From: a bacterium
GTDB taxonomy: Bacteria > Planctomycetota > Planctomycetia > Planctomycetales > Planctomycetaceae
Direction: 5' to 3'
Length of the DNA stretch: 64,000 bases
Assembly (NCBI GenBank): GCA_016124895.1
Contig: WGMU01000022.1
Coordinates: 29,625-93,624 of the forward strand
Shown here piece after piece: positions 53,466 through 62,043 of this stretch (positions are counted from its first letter, which is position 1; each line of letters starts with the position of its first letter). The position numbers and the translations under genes are program-made. A model generated the notes under the pieces. The model was not told the origin of the DNA. It saw only the letters and a program-made list of their open reading frames with translations, and made no database searches.

Positions 53466-53957
53466 TCAGATGGTTCGGTAGAGCAGAACGGCCGCGTCGG
53501 CGGAGATGGATTCGCCCCGACCGATCGGACCAACCTGTTCGCCCGTTTTGGCTTTCACGTTGACGGATGACGCGTCGATGTCGAGCAGTTCGGCCACGTA
53601 CGCTGCGATCTGCTGTTTGAACGGCGAGAGCTTCGGGCGTTCGGCGAAGATCGTGCAGTCGAGGTTCGCGATCTGCCAGCCGCGTTCACGCACGGCTTTG
53701 GCGGCTTCGGTCACGAAGACGGCAGAGTCGGCGCCGGCCCATTGCGGATCGGAATTCGGAAACCACTCGCCTATATCACCCAGCGCGAGAGCCCCGAGCA
53801 GGGCGTCTGTGATGGCGTGCAGCAGGACGTCGGCGTCACTGTGGCCGATCAGGCCAGCCTCGAACGGCACCGTCACACCACCCAGAATCAGCGGCCGATC
53901 AGAGCCGAGCCGGTGGGTGTCGTGGCCGAGTCCGATACGAACCGGGGGAAGAGTCAT
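53466..53957 (-). CDS. ispF: 2-C-methyl-D-erythritol 2,4-cyclodiphosphate synthase
   Basis: This 163-residue enzyme of the MEP isoprenoid pathway converts CDP-ME 2-phosphate to MEcPP. The metal ligands are D13 and H15 in IGLGHDTHRL and H47 in HSDADVLLHAITD. The C-terminal signature VNVKAKTGEQVGPIGRGESI is complete. Length equals that of characterised IspF. It is the first gene of the run ispF-cysS-ruvC on the minus strand; the other MEP genes are not in the window. Confidence 0.95.
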   Translation of the reverse strand: MTLPPVRIGLGHDTHRLGSDRPLILGGVTVPFEAGLIGHSDADVLLHAITDALLGALALGDIGEWFPNSDPQWAGADSAVFVTEAAKAVRERGWQIANLDCTIFAERPKLSPFKQQIAAYVAELLDIDASSVNVKAKTGEQVGPIGRGESISADAAVLLYRTI

Positions 53958-54438
53958 GCTCGCACGCCGTTGCGCTGTCGCTCAGTTTGAGTTGAGAAAA
54001 TGCGGCCTCCGAGCCGCGGTCAGGATGATAGTTGTGCTCCAAAACTGCCACAACGCGACTACATGGCGAGACAGACTGGCCTGCGATTGCCTGACGGTTC
54101 AATCCGAAAGGGACGCTCTCACGAGTGACAGGCGACACGTAGGCCGGGCTCCACGAGGCGAATTCGCGATGTGCGTACAGCACAGACCCGGCACGTCATT
54201 TGCCAGACTCCCATGAGCCCGTCTTCCCTCTGGAGACGGTGATCTGGGGCTATGCGATTGGCTCAATGTTACGTTATCTGTGGCTGGTGAGCTGTCTCAG
54301 CTACGAAACAAATTGTTTCGGTAAGTTTGCACTCGCTCCTGTCGAGATGAGGGAAGGCAAGAGGTCCCGAGACGTCCCGGAAAAGAACAAAGCAGCAGGT
54401 CGAAGTTCTGGATTGTCAGATCAGGCAGAAATACTGGT
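53958..54438. other. 481-base divergent intergenic region, no gene recognised
   Basis: The region lies between ispF (minus) and the glycosyltransferase (plus). A short plus-strand open frame from 54200 runs into the next gene in another frame and lacks domain-like character. The base composition is visibly more AT-rich from about 54240 onward. No hairpin with a T-tract and no RNA gene was seen. Confidence 0.35.
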
Positions 54439-56142
54439 ATGGATGAGTCTCAGTTAGGTCAGGATTCTGACTGCTCTCGGAGCAACAGATGGCACTTGGG
54501 GTTCGCATTGCTGATTGTCGCGATGGGCCTGCCACTGCGCGTCATGCTGCTTGATCAGAACTTTTTAGACTTCGATGAGTCGATGCACTTTCAGGCGGCA
54601 AAAGAGCCCACGCTTTCCGAGACATGGTCGGCAAGTCGCGAGTATACGCATCCGCCGCTCATCTTCCTGCTGTATCACCTGTGGTTGCCCACCGGGCAAT
54701 CCGAATGGAACCTCCGCTTACCGTCGCTTGCTGCCGGCCTGATGGCGCAGCTTGCTGCGTATTGCTGGTTACGGCGTGTGACTGGAGATCGCCCGGCACT
54801 GATCGGTCTGTTTCTGATCACGTTTGCGATGCCCATGATTCTCGCTTCAATTCAGATGCGCGGATACACCTGCTTTCTTCTGTTTATTTTCCTGGCACTC
54901 AATAGTTACGAACGACTCTTTTCAGTCGCCAGAGTGAATTGCGATGAGAACGCTGCCTCGAAAGACAGAGTCAGTTCTGGAACTGAATACAGCCGCGAGC
55001 CGCCAGGGAAGCGAAGAATGTTGGCGAACGCAGTCTGGCTGACCGTCTGGCTGATCATGGCGATAATGACTCATTACGCCGCAGCGTGGATAATTCTGAC
55101 GCTGGGAGTCTGTGGCGTCCTGCGTATTACGAACGGTTCAATTTCGCGGAGGACGGGTATCGCCTGGGTATTCGGGCAATGCGTCATCCTGCTGGTGTGT
55201 GTCTGGCTTTACATTTCTCATGTTCGCAGCTTTGTGGGAGGTTCAATCCAGACGGGCCTGTGGGATTACTGGACGAGTTCCAGAATGCTGGGATTGAAGC
55301 CGTTTCTTGCCCAGATTCTTGGAATGGTCTACCCAATATCGCTGCTTCTGATCCCTGGTGGCGCGTTGGTACTGGCAAAAAGGAAGCTGTGGCAGACAGG
55401 TTCGTATTTCTGTGCTGTCGAACGCATGCTGCTGATCCTGTTTCCGTTTGCTCTGGCAATGGTGTTGTTGAAATGCCGAATGTATCCTCTCAGTGCAACT
55501 CGTCACAGTATCTGGTTATTGCCTTTTGTTGCCCTGGGCTTATCGGCAGCGGCAATCCCCATGCTTAAACGTCGCCGACCCGCATTGACTGTGTGTATGG
55601 CGGTAACCTGCCTTGCATGGGCCTGGTACCTTCCCGTACGAACGCTTCTGGCGTATGAGACGAAGCAAACACCCAGGCTCATGCAGGATACCGTGAAGAG
55701 ACTTTTAAGTAGTATCCCTGAAGGTTCTGTCATTCTGAGTGATGGCAGCACTTGCGACGTCTTCGACTACTACCTCGCTCCGAAGTCGATTAACCACGGC
55801 ACTGATCTGGGTAACGGCTACGTTGAATACAGGATGGCCGGTTATCGCGTAATTTCCATTCCCGGATTTTTCTTCTTTGACTTTGATCTGTCCGCCGACT
55901 GGCAGCATTTTGAAAAGACGTTTGGAGAAAACGCTTACAAACCCTTGTGGGTTGTTGTGCTGGGTTTTGATTTTCCTGGCAACGATGCCGATGGTCTGCT
56001 GCGGCGTTTGCCACCCGGACGTGTGGTGCATCGTGAATCTGAAGGCGACAATACGTTGCTCCAGATTCAGTTCAGACGTCCAGAGCCACATCCATCTTCG
56101 CCAACAGGACGAGTTTCCACTGTGCTTGTAGACAAAAAGTGA
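54439..56142 (+). CDS. GT-C type membrane glycosyltransferase (GT39/PMT_2-like)
   Basis: This 567-residue polytopic protein has about 10 membrane helices. The first extracytoplasmic loop carries an acidic motif, FLDFDESMHFQAAK, at the place where GT-C enzymes hold the catalytic Asp/Glu, followed by YTHPPLIFLLYHLWL, which is typical of the PMT_2/GT39-like group using polyprenyl-phosphate sugars. A soluble C-terminal domain of about 130 residues follows. Codon use is looser and more AT-rich than in its neighbours, hinting at transfer. The acceptor is unknown. Confidence 0.8.
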   Translation: MDESQLGQDSDCSRSNRWHLGFALLIVAMGLPLRVMLLDQNFLDFDESMHFQAAKEPTLSETWSASREYTHPPLIFLLYHLWLPTGQSEWNLRLPSLAAGLMAQLAAYCWLRRVTGDRPALIGLFLITFAMPMILASIQMRGYTCFLLFIFLALNSYERLFSVARVNCDENAASKDRVSSGTEYSREPPGKRRMLANAVWLTVWLIMAIMTHYAAAWIILTLGVCGVLRITNGSISRRTGIAWVFGQCVILLVCVWLYISHVRSFVGGSIQTGLWDYWTSSRMLGLKPFLAQILGMVYPISLLLIPGGALVLAKRKLWQTGSYFCAVERMLLILFPFALAMVLLKCRMYPLSATRHSIWLLPFVALGLSAAAIPMLKRRRPALTVCMAVTCLAWAWYLPVRTLLAYETKQTPRLMQDTVKRLLSSIPEGSVILSDGSTCDVFDYYLAPKSINHGTDLGNGYVEYRMAGYRVISIPGFFFFDFDLSADWQHFEKTFGENAYKPLWVVVLGFDFPGNDADGLLRRLPPGRVVHRESEGDNTLLQIQFRRPEPHPSSPTGRVSTVLVDKK

Positions 56143-56671
56143 TGGCGGAGACGCATTCTCAAATGCTGCAGCGTATGTGTCTGTGGACCGGAGAGGTGGT
56201 TTCGAGGCTCTGCGTGATGGAGCGAAGGCGTGTCCCGTCAGGTCCGAGCCTGGACCGACAGTCTGCAGAACTCCGAGAGCAAAGGCCAGCGGCACATGAA
56301 CGACAAGACGCAGCAGCAATACGAGCAGGCTCAACGCCGTTCCGAGTTCCGGCAGCCCATGAACCAGTTCAAGCGAGACCTGGAAACCCGCCAGAAACGC
56401 GAGGCTGCCGAAAGCCATCGTGCCGAGGCTGATAAGGATAGTGCTGAGCAGCGGGATGATCGCGCTGAGGGAGAGAAGACTCAGGCCGAAGGGGAATAGC
56501 GTCGCGTTGAGAATGGGTAGCGGCACGCCGCGGAAAGGGTGCATCACGAAGCCGCCGGGGGGGATACAGAACGAGGGCCGAGTCGATGTGACTGTCAAAG
56601 ATCAGATCGTCAGACCTCAATGCCGCTTCGACACCGCTTAACGTTTCAAACTGTCATGCTGATGACGTTCG
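56143..56671. other. Ambiguous region with opposing open frames; no confident gene
   Basis: On the plus strand, 56230-56499 could encode a charged protein of about 89 residues rich in Q, E, R and K. On the minus strand, the same bases can be read from an ATG at 56544 as a very hydrophobic sequence (PILNATLFPFGLSLLSLSAI and onward) with C/G-rich third positions, but that frame runs into the 3' end of the glycosyltransferase gene. Either, or neither, may be real. It could be a decayed small membrane-protein gene. Confidence 0.3.
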
Positions 56672-58223
56672 TCAAAGGCCGGGCCTTGCCCTTCTGATGA
56701 CGCGACGATTACCGTTCTTTGGATCGACTTCCTGAATCAGCAGCGGGCGAACGACCTGTTCCGGCGGGTCTTTGTACTCACGGCGCGACTCTTCCCACTT
56801 CCAGCCGAAGCCCCGCTTCAGCGATGAATGTGAATGGTGTTCCTGGAAAGTTTGTCGCAACCCGTTTCAGGAGCGTTATTGCCAGCACTGCCTGTTGATT
56901 GCGGTCTGTCGTTGCGTCTTTCACCGACCGGACTGACCACGTGTTGTTTTCAGTGTTCTCGAATTCGGCTGGAGACGCCTTCATCCGGGCAAGTTCGGAC
57001 TTGAGAGAGTCGAGTCGCGCACGGCAGGCCAGAACTCGTCCGAGTGCGAGGTCAAAGGCCGCCTGCCATCTTGTTCCCGTGAGCTGATCGTGGTCGTCAA
57101 GTCCGGCTCTGAGAGTCTTCTCCGCCTGCGCGAGGCGATCATCGAGGACCGCGACAGTCTTCTGTGCCTCGGCCAGTTCTGCTCGCAGCGTAGACGGCGT
57201 GTCGGCTCGGAACATCGTCCACGGTTGCCAGGCGTAATTTCTGCTAAAGACCTGCGCTGCTTCGACGAGCGCCCGTCTCGCGGCGTTTGCTTCGATTCCC
57301 CGCTGCTGCTCGGCCAGCGAATTACGATCCGGCATGCACTTCGCCACTGCGGCCCTGGCGAAATGCTGCGTGGCAGTGTCCTCGACGATGAAATATCGGC
57401 CTCCACTTGCTGCACATAAGCGCTCAAGTGCCCAAGGGCCGAAGCCCGATGACAGCCGATTCACTTCGTCTCGGGATGGATGCGGCCAGATGGTGAGATC
57501 CAGCACGTCGGGAAAGGCCGTTTCCGGTCCCGAATCGACCGGAATCATTTCGGAATAAGCATCGGGATACGTGTAGCGGACGAAACCCTTCTCCTTGCCG
57601 AAAAGTGACGCGTTGCCGAGGCAGAAGACGCGGACGTTGTTTTCGCGACAGGCCTCGACGGCGTCTTCGAGTCGGTCGGAATCATCGCCGCGTTCGTCGG
57701 TCACGATGACGATCGAGACGTCGACCGGTTTCATTTCTTCGAGGAAGTTCTTCCAGTGGTCGAGGGAGTTGACGACGGCCGTGAAGACCATTTCGACGCC
57801 GGAGTCGTTCTGCTTGAGTTGGTCAGCCGCGGCATTCAGCGACGGGAAGTTGTCAACGGGTTCGGGAGTCAGGAAGTGGACATCCTGTCCGAAGCCAACG
57901 ACGGCGGAGTACAGCAGATGCGGCCGTTTTCCTCCGGGGTAGAGTTGCTGCAGACGTTCGATGACCTTTGTTCGCCGCGTCGTGACCGAGCCGGATTCGT
58001 CGAACAGCCAGATGACGAACGCTGGTCGGTCGCCGAGTGATTGCGTGACTTCAAAGGCGATTCGGTCGATCGAATCGTCGAGGCCGTCTGTTGTCTCGTT
58101 CTGTTGAGGTTCGGCTCGTGTTTCAGACGGCTGTTGAAACTGCAGCAGCAGTGCGGTGGTGCCGATGAGTGCGGTAGTCACGCATGTCTGGCAGATTGCT
58201 GTGCGCGGCGTGGTGATCATCAT
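56672..58223 (-). CDS. VWA-domain protein, C-terminus displaced by an apparent one-base frameshift
   Basis: The main frame (58223 to 56778) encodes about 481 residues: an N-terminal membrane or signal helix, then a von Willebrand A domain with an intact metal site DESGS in FVIWLFDESGSV. A helical region follows, with a coiled segment (ELAEAQKTVAVLDDRLAQAE). After FTFIAEAG it stops at once. The next frame continues GFGWKWEESRREYKDPPEQ and a further 27 residues to a stop at 56672, which looks like the natural C-terminus. Removing one base from the GGGG run (plus-strand CCCC 56811-56814) joins them smoothly. VWA proteins of this kind often act in planctomycete envelope complexes; the function is unknown. 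Confidence 0.75.
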
Positions 58224-58480
58224 GGGAGCCTTGCTTTGAAGAGCGAATCAGGTGATCGAACCGGCATCTTGTAGAAACCAGCGACCCGCGGGAAACAGAA
58301 ACTCCGATCTTGAATGGGAACGTTGAGAATTCCATGAGAACCCGTCGTCGCTCTCGCCAGAGTCCGAGCCCGCGTTCTGTGCGAATGCGGCTATGCGAGA
58401 TGTCTCCCACGCGACTTTGCAGTGCTGGCTCATGTTCGCGACAATTCGCTGCTCAGTTTTCTTCAACAGGTCGAGGCAGC

Positions 58481-58915
58481 ATGGCCGCTCAGTTTGTGAT
58501 CCGGCGTCGTGTCGAGTTTTTTGACACCGACATGGCCGGCATCATTCATTTCAGCAGTTATTACCGGTACATGGAAGAAGCCGAGCATGCGTTCTTCCGG
58601 TCGCTGGGGCTCAGTGTGATGCAGAAACGTGATGACGGTGTCGTCGTCGGCTGGCCGCGGGTTTCGGCGTCGTGCAGCTTTGAGGCTCCGGCGCGGTTCG
58701 AGGACGAACTGGAGATTCGCGTCAGTGTCGAACGCAAGGGTGTCAAGTCGCTGACAATGCGATACGAGTTCTTCAATGGCGAGCGGCGAGTCGCTCACGG
58801 GCGGATGAAGATCGCCTGCTGCCTGTGCCGGCACGACGCTCCGCTGGAATCAATTCCGATTCCGCCCGAGTACGACCGCGAGTTTCAGGAAGAACAGGGA
58901 GCGAACAATGAGTGA
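58481..58915 (+). CDS. YbgC/4-hydroxybenzoyl-CoA thioesterase-like hotdog protein
   Basis: This 144-residue hotdog-fold protein has the catalytic motif FFDTDMAGIIHFSSYYRYMEEAEH, with the active-site Asp in DTDMAG. The group hydrolyses acyl-CoA or acyl-ACP thioesters. The ATG at 58481 has GAGGCAG upstream and matches family length; the open frame upstream to 58310 is not protein-like. The last 8 bases overlap the start of the ABC ATPase gene, indicating translational coupling and possibly a shared role in lipid handling. Confidence 0.88.
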   Translation: MAAQFVIRRRVEFFDTDMAGIIHFSSYYRYMEEAEHAFFRSLGLSVMQKRDDGVVVGWPRVSASCSFEAPARFEDELEIRVSVERKGVKSLTMRYEFFNGERRVAHGRMKIACCLCRHDAPLESIPIPPEYDREFQEEQGANNE

Positions 58916-59663
58916 TCCGCAGATTGCAGAGAACGGTCCGCAGACGGCGGGCTCAGGAACGACGACGGCGACGAGCAGCCAGACGGCGGCGTTGTCCGTG
59001 CGAAGCCTCGTTAAAGAATTTGCGGGCGCGGCGGGGACGCTGTCGATTCTGCTTGGCGTCGATCTCGACCTGAATCGTGGAGACGCCGTCGTCGTGACCG
59101 GGCCGTCGGGCTCGGGCAAGAGCACGCTGCTCTACATTATCGGGCTGCTCGATCAGGCAACCAGCGGCGATGTCACGGTGCTCGGGCAGGACATCTCGAC
59201 GCTGGGTGAAGCTCAGGCCGCGGCGTTTCGCAACGAACACATCGGCTTCATTTTTCAGGATCACCATCTGCTGCCGCAGTGCTCCGTGCTGGAAAACGTA
59301 CTGATCCCACTGCTGGCTGGCGACGGCGTGTCCCCGGCCGACGAAGAGCGTGCAAAGAAGCTGCTCGAACGCGTCGGTCTGGCCGACCGGATTACGCATC
59401 GACCAGCTCAACTGTCCGGCGGCGAACGGCAGCGAGTTGCCGTCTGTCGTGCGCTGATTAATCAGCCGGAACTGCTGCTGGCCGACGAGCCGACCGGGAA
59501 CCTCGATCAGGCAACGGCCGAGTCTGTCGGCACGCTGCTGCTCGATCTGAGCTGCGAGGAAAACGTCGCCCTCATTTGCGTAACCCACAGCCTCGAACTG
59601 GCTGCACGCTTTCCGAGAGGGCTGGAACTGCGAGCGGGGAAACTCTGTCAACTTTCAGACTGA
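58908..59663 (+). CDS. LolD-like ABC transporter ATP-binding protein
   Basis: This 251-residue ATPase has Walker A GPSGSGKST at 65-73, a Q-loop FIFQDHHLLPQ, the signature LSGGERQRVAVCRAL, Walker B ELLLADEPTGNLDQ and an H-loop in ICVTHSLEL. The sequence is closest to the LolD/MacB/FtsE group that powers lipoprotein release or lipid extraction with a FtsX-like permease. No permease gene lies next to it; the following gene encodes an LRR protein. It is coupled to the thioesterase gene. Confidence 0.9.
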   Translation: MSDPQIAENGPQTAGSGTTTATSSQTAALSVRSLVKEFAGAAGTLSILLGVDLDLNRGDAVVVTGPSGSGKSTLLYIIGLLDQATSGDVTVLGQDISTLGEAQAAAFRNEHIGFIFQDHHLLPQCSVLENVLIPLLAGDGVSPADEERAKKLLERVGLADRITHRPAQLSGGERQRVAVCRALINQPELLLADEPTGNLDQATAESVGTLLLDLSCEENVALICVTHSLELAARFPRGLELRAGKLCQLSD

Positions 59664-59681
59664 AGCGTGTTGATGCGGGAC

Positions 59682-59711
59682 GAACCACGGATGAGTGCCC
59701 GTCCGTGGTTC
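59682..59711 (+). terminator. Possible terminator hairpin after ABC ATPase gene
   Basis: GAACCACGGA (59682-59691) pairs perfectly with TCCGTGGTTC (59702-59711), with a 10-base loop. It is followed by CTTAAAG, only a weak T-tract. Confidence 0.5.
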
Positions 59712-59809
59712 CTTAAAGTCAGGTCGACTGGCCATTAGAATGTGTCGTTCCAGATGCGTGGCTGAGACTCAGCCAGTGACGAAACCGTGCTCAAAGCAGG
59801 AGATGTGTG

Positions 59810-60640
59810 ATGAAGAAACTGGTGACTCTCGCACTTGGACTGGCAGTGCTGTCCGGCGGTGCGTTCGTGCGGGCGGAAGACGAGAAGACTCCCGAAGGCG
59901 TCAAGATCGAACTGACAGACGCGGACAAGGCGGCCATCGAAAAGGTCCGCGAAGCAGGCGGCATGGCGCTGCAGGTTGCTCAGAACGACAACCGTTACGA
60001 CATCGCGTTTCATCTGGCCGACGGCGACATCGGCAACGATCAGTTGAAGCCGCTGGCCGGGCTGAAGTTTATCCACTCGTTGAATCTGCGAGGCACGAAT
60101 GTTGACGACAAGGGTCTCGAAAACCTGGCCGATGTGACGGGCCTCGAACGGCTGCATCTCGAAAAGACGAAGATCACCGACGCCGGTCTGAAGCACCTCG
60201 CGAAGCTTGACAAGCTCAATTATCTCAACCTGTACGGGACCGCGATCACGAACGCGGCTGTTGATGACCTCGCGGCGCTGAAGGACCTGAAGAAGCTCTA
60301 CATCTGGGAAACGAAGATCGACATTGAGGGCGTCAAGAAGCTGAAGGCTGCTCACGCGGACCTGGAGATCGTTCCAGATCCGATTAAAGAACAGCATCTG
60401 GCCGAACTCGAAGCAAAGCGCAAGGCCGAGGCGGAAAAGCAGCAGGCCGAAGAGGAAGCGAAGAAGAAGGCGGAAGAAGAAAAGAAGAAAGCTGAGGAGG
60501 AGAAAAAGAAAGCTGAGGAAGAAGCGAAGAAAAAGGCAGAGGCCGATAAAAAGGCTGAGGATGCAAAGAAAGATGCTGAGAAGAAGGCCGGCGACAAGTC
60601 GGCCGAGGAGAAGAAACCAGAAGAGAAGAAGGACAACTGA
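59810..60640 (+). CDS. Exported leucine-rich-repeat protein with Lys/Glu-rich coiled-coil tail
   Basis: This 276-residue protein has a signal peptide (MKKLVTLALGLAVLSGGAFVRA). Four LRR-like units at about residues 75-175 follow the pattern 'L..L.L.GT.V.D.GLE.L' (LNLRGTNVDDKGLENLADVT; LHLEKTKITDAGLKHLAKLD). The final 80 residues are an almost uninterrupted Ala/Lys/Glu helix made of repeated KKAEEE-type units. A secreted protein-interaction module is likely. The ATG at 59810 has AGGAGA upstream; the adjacent GTG at 59807 is possible. Slippage is likely in the repetitive 3' part. Confidence 0.8.
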   Translation: MKKLVTLALGLAVLSGGAFVRAEDEKTPEGVKIELTDADKAAIEKVREAGGMALQVAQNDNRYDIAFHLADGDIGNDQLKPLAGLKFIHSLNLRGTNVDDKGLENLADVTGLERLHLEKTKITDAGLKHLAKLDKLNYLNLYGTAITNAAVDDLAALKDLKKLYIWETKIDIEGVKKLKAAHADLEIVPDPIKEQHLAELEAKRKAEAEKQQAEEEAKKKAEEEKKKAEEEKKKAEEEAKKKAEADKKAEDAKKDAEKKAGDKSAEEKKPEEKKDN

Positions 60641-60669
60641 TCCTCTTTCCCAGAGCGTTGGAGAGAGCC

Positions 60670-60924
60670 GTGCCAGATGGTCGGGGCTCGCCTGCCGAAT
60701 TCGTCGCCGAGGTCATTGACATTCGTGGATCATGGCGCTGGCTGGTGCAGCTTGGAGCTGGTCGGCAGCTTGTCGCCTCAATCCTGCCGTCGCTGCAGAC
60801 GAAAATGGAGCGACTCGCACCTGGAGACTTCGTACGGATCCGGTTTCGTAGCGGGAACAAGTCGCCCAGAATCGTGGGCTACTCGAGCATCGATCGTTCT
60901 GGTAGACCGTTGGGCTCGACATAG
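60670..60924 (+). CDS. IF-1-like OB-fold protein
   Basis: This 84-residue protein aligns by eye with translation initiation factor IF-1: EVIDIRGSWRWLVQLGAGRQLVASILPSLQ corresponds to the '[26 protein letters not shown]' part, and LAPGDFVRIRFRSGNKSPRIVGY to '[24 protein letters not shown]'. A GTG start at 60670 has GGAG 6 bases upstream; a TTG at 60658 is the alternative. It probably binds the ribosomal A site or RNA, but it is diverged, so it may be a paralogue rather than the main InfA. It precedes the rplX gene. Confidence 0.6.
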   Translation: MPDGRGSPAEFVAEVIDIRGSWRWLVQLGAGRQLVASILPSLQTKMERLAPGDFVRIRFRSGNKSPRIVGYSSIDRSGRPLGST

Positions 60925-61125
60925 ACAACACTGCTCGAAACAGGCGGCTTTCCCATTGGAAGTGACAGATGCTCGCTCAGAAAATACCTGCATCAATGGT
61001 TCGATTGTCTCGTCCCTGCGAGATGGATATTCTCTCTCGCTTCGCGGTTAGTGGCCGATTGATTCGGTCGAGGAAATAGTGATTCTGACAGACGAGGACG
61101 CGTGGCGTTCTCAGGAGTGCGGACA

Positions 61126-61479
61126 ATGTTTATTCGGCGTGGTGACGTGGTCGAAGTGATCTCTGGTGACGACAAGGGAAAGCGTGGCCAGGTGGTTAGC
61201 GTGAATCGGAAGAAAGGACTCGTGACGGTTCAAGGCGTCAACGTCGCGAAAAAGCACATCAAGCGCGGACATCCGAAGAGTCCGCAGGGGGGGCGTCTGG
61301 AGATTGAAGTGCCGTTGCATGTGTGCAAGGTCGCCCTGATTGATCCGGAATCCGACAAGCCGACGCGCGTTGGTTTCCGGTACCTCGATGATGGCAGCAA
61401 AGAGCGTTACGCGAAACGCAGCGGCGCGTCGCTTGGGCTGGTTTCGCCAGCGAAAGCATCGCGAGCCAGACAGGCCTGA
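61126..61479 (+). CDS. rplX: 50S ribosomal protein L24
   Basis: This 117-residue protein has a KOW motif at its start (FIRRGDVVEVISGDDKGKRGQVVSV), then VQGVNVAKKHIKRGHPKSPQGGRLEIEVPLHVCKVALIDP, diagnostic of bacterial L24, which initiates 50S assembly. The ATG at 61126 has AGGAG 8 bases upstream. It is not in an S10/spc operon here: no other ribosomal protein gene is within the window. It has its own strong terminator, so it is probably transcribed alone or with the IF-1-like gene. Confidence 0.93.
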   Translation: MFIRRGDVVEVISGDDKGKRGQVVSVNRKKGLVTVQGVNVAKKHIKRGHPKSPQGGRLEIEVPLHVCKVALIDPESDKPTRVGFRYLDDGSKERYAKRSGASLGLVSPAKASRARQA

Positions 61480-61520
61480 GTGCAGCGTCTGAGCTGATCA
61501 ACCAGAAATGAAGTATGAAA

Positions 61521-61556
61521 CGGTGGCTCGGAGTATTTCCGAGCCACCGTTTGTTT
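61521..61556 (+). terminator. Strong Rho-independent terminator after rplX
   Basis: CGGTGGCTCGGA (61521-61532) pairs perfectly over 12 bp with TCCGAGCCACCG (61538-61549), with a 5-base loop, followed by TTTGTTTTTG. It is 42 bases after the L24 stop codon. Confidence 0.95.
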
Positions 61557-61812
61557 TTGCGCGGCCGATTGCTGGCTCTCGGTTTGCGGACACCTCGTCA
61601 CTGGATTCGCAGGAATCCTGTAGGGGCGGGGTGCCGCCTGACTTGATTGCGAGCGTCAGCGGCGAAGCGGAGTAGCCTGTCTGGCTGGAGTCGGGGGCTG
61701 ACGGAGTCAGAAGGTTGATGCTGGCGATGACGCAGTTATAGTGAACATTTCGGCAGAAGAAATTATTGTTCTGACTCTGTCGACCGGAACTCGTGACTCA
61801 TGGAGAAAGGCC

Positions 61813-61947
61813 ATGCTGCGGCGAAAAAGTCTGCATTGTCTCGTGTTGGGCGGTTTTGTGGGGGCCGTTCTGACGACGGCTGTCGTGCTGGCCTCGCTCG
61901 CCGAAGATCAGAAGAGAGCAGAGTCTGCCGAAGCAGCGGCTGAATGA
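61813..61947 (+). CDS. Small single-pass membrane protein (44 residues)
   Basis: The sequence has a basic N-terminus (MLRRKSLHC), one hydrophobic helix (LVLGGFVGAVLTTAVVLASLA) and a charged C-terminal tail. A GAGAAAGG site precedes the ATG by 3-5 bases, and the topology follows the positive-inside rule. An in-frame start at 61741 would give 68 residues. The family was not recognised. It is too short for certainty. Confidence 0.4.
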   Translation: MLRRKSLHCLVLGGFVGAVLTTAVVLASLAEDQKRAESAEAAAE

Positions 61948-62043
61948 AATCCTTGAGGAACGAAGTCGCCGGTTAATGGGCTGTGAGCATCGCGGTTGAA
62001 AGTCGAGAGTGAAGCGTTTTAGCCTGGCATGAGGAGCCTTGCG

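Noticed and set aside
52328..53563. 411-residue open frame on the plus strand
   Set aside because: Antisense to cysS and ispF, both firmly identified.
56672..56860. Programmed ribosomal frameshifting in the VWA gene
   Set aside because: A G4 run alone is a weak slippery site and no downstream pseudoknot or Shine-Dalgarno-like stimulator was seen; mutation or sequence error is simpler.
61560..61740. Possible tRNA or small RNA gene downstream of rplX
   Set aside because: GC-rich short pairings occur, but no cloverleaf, anticodon arm or T-loop (GTTCGA-like) could be assembled.
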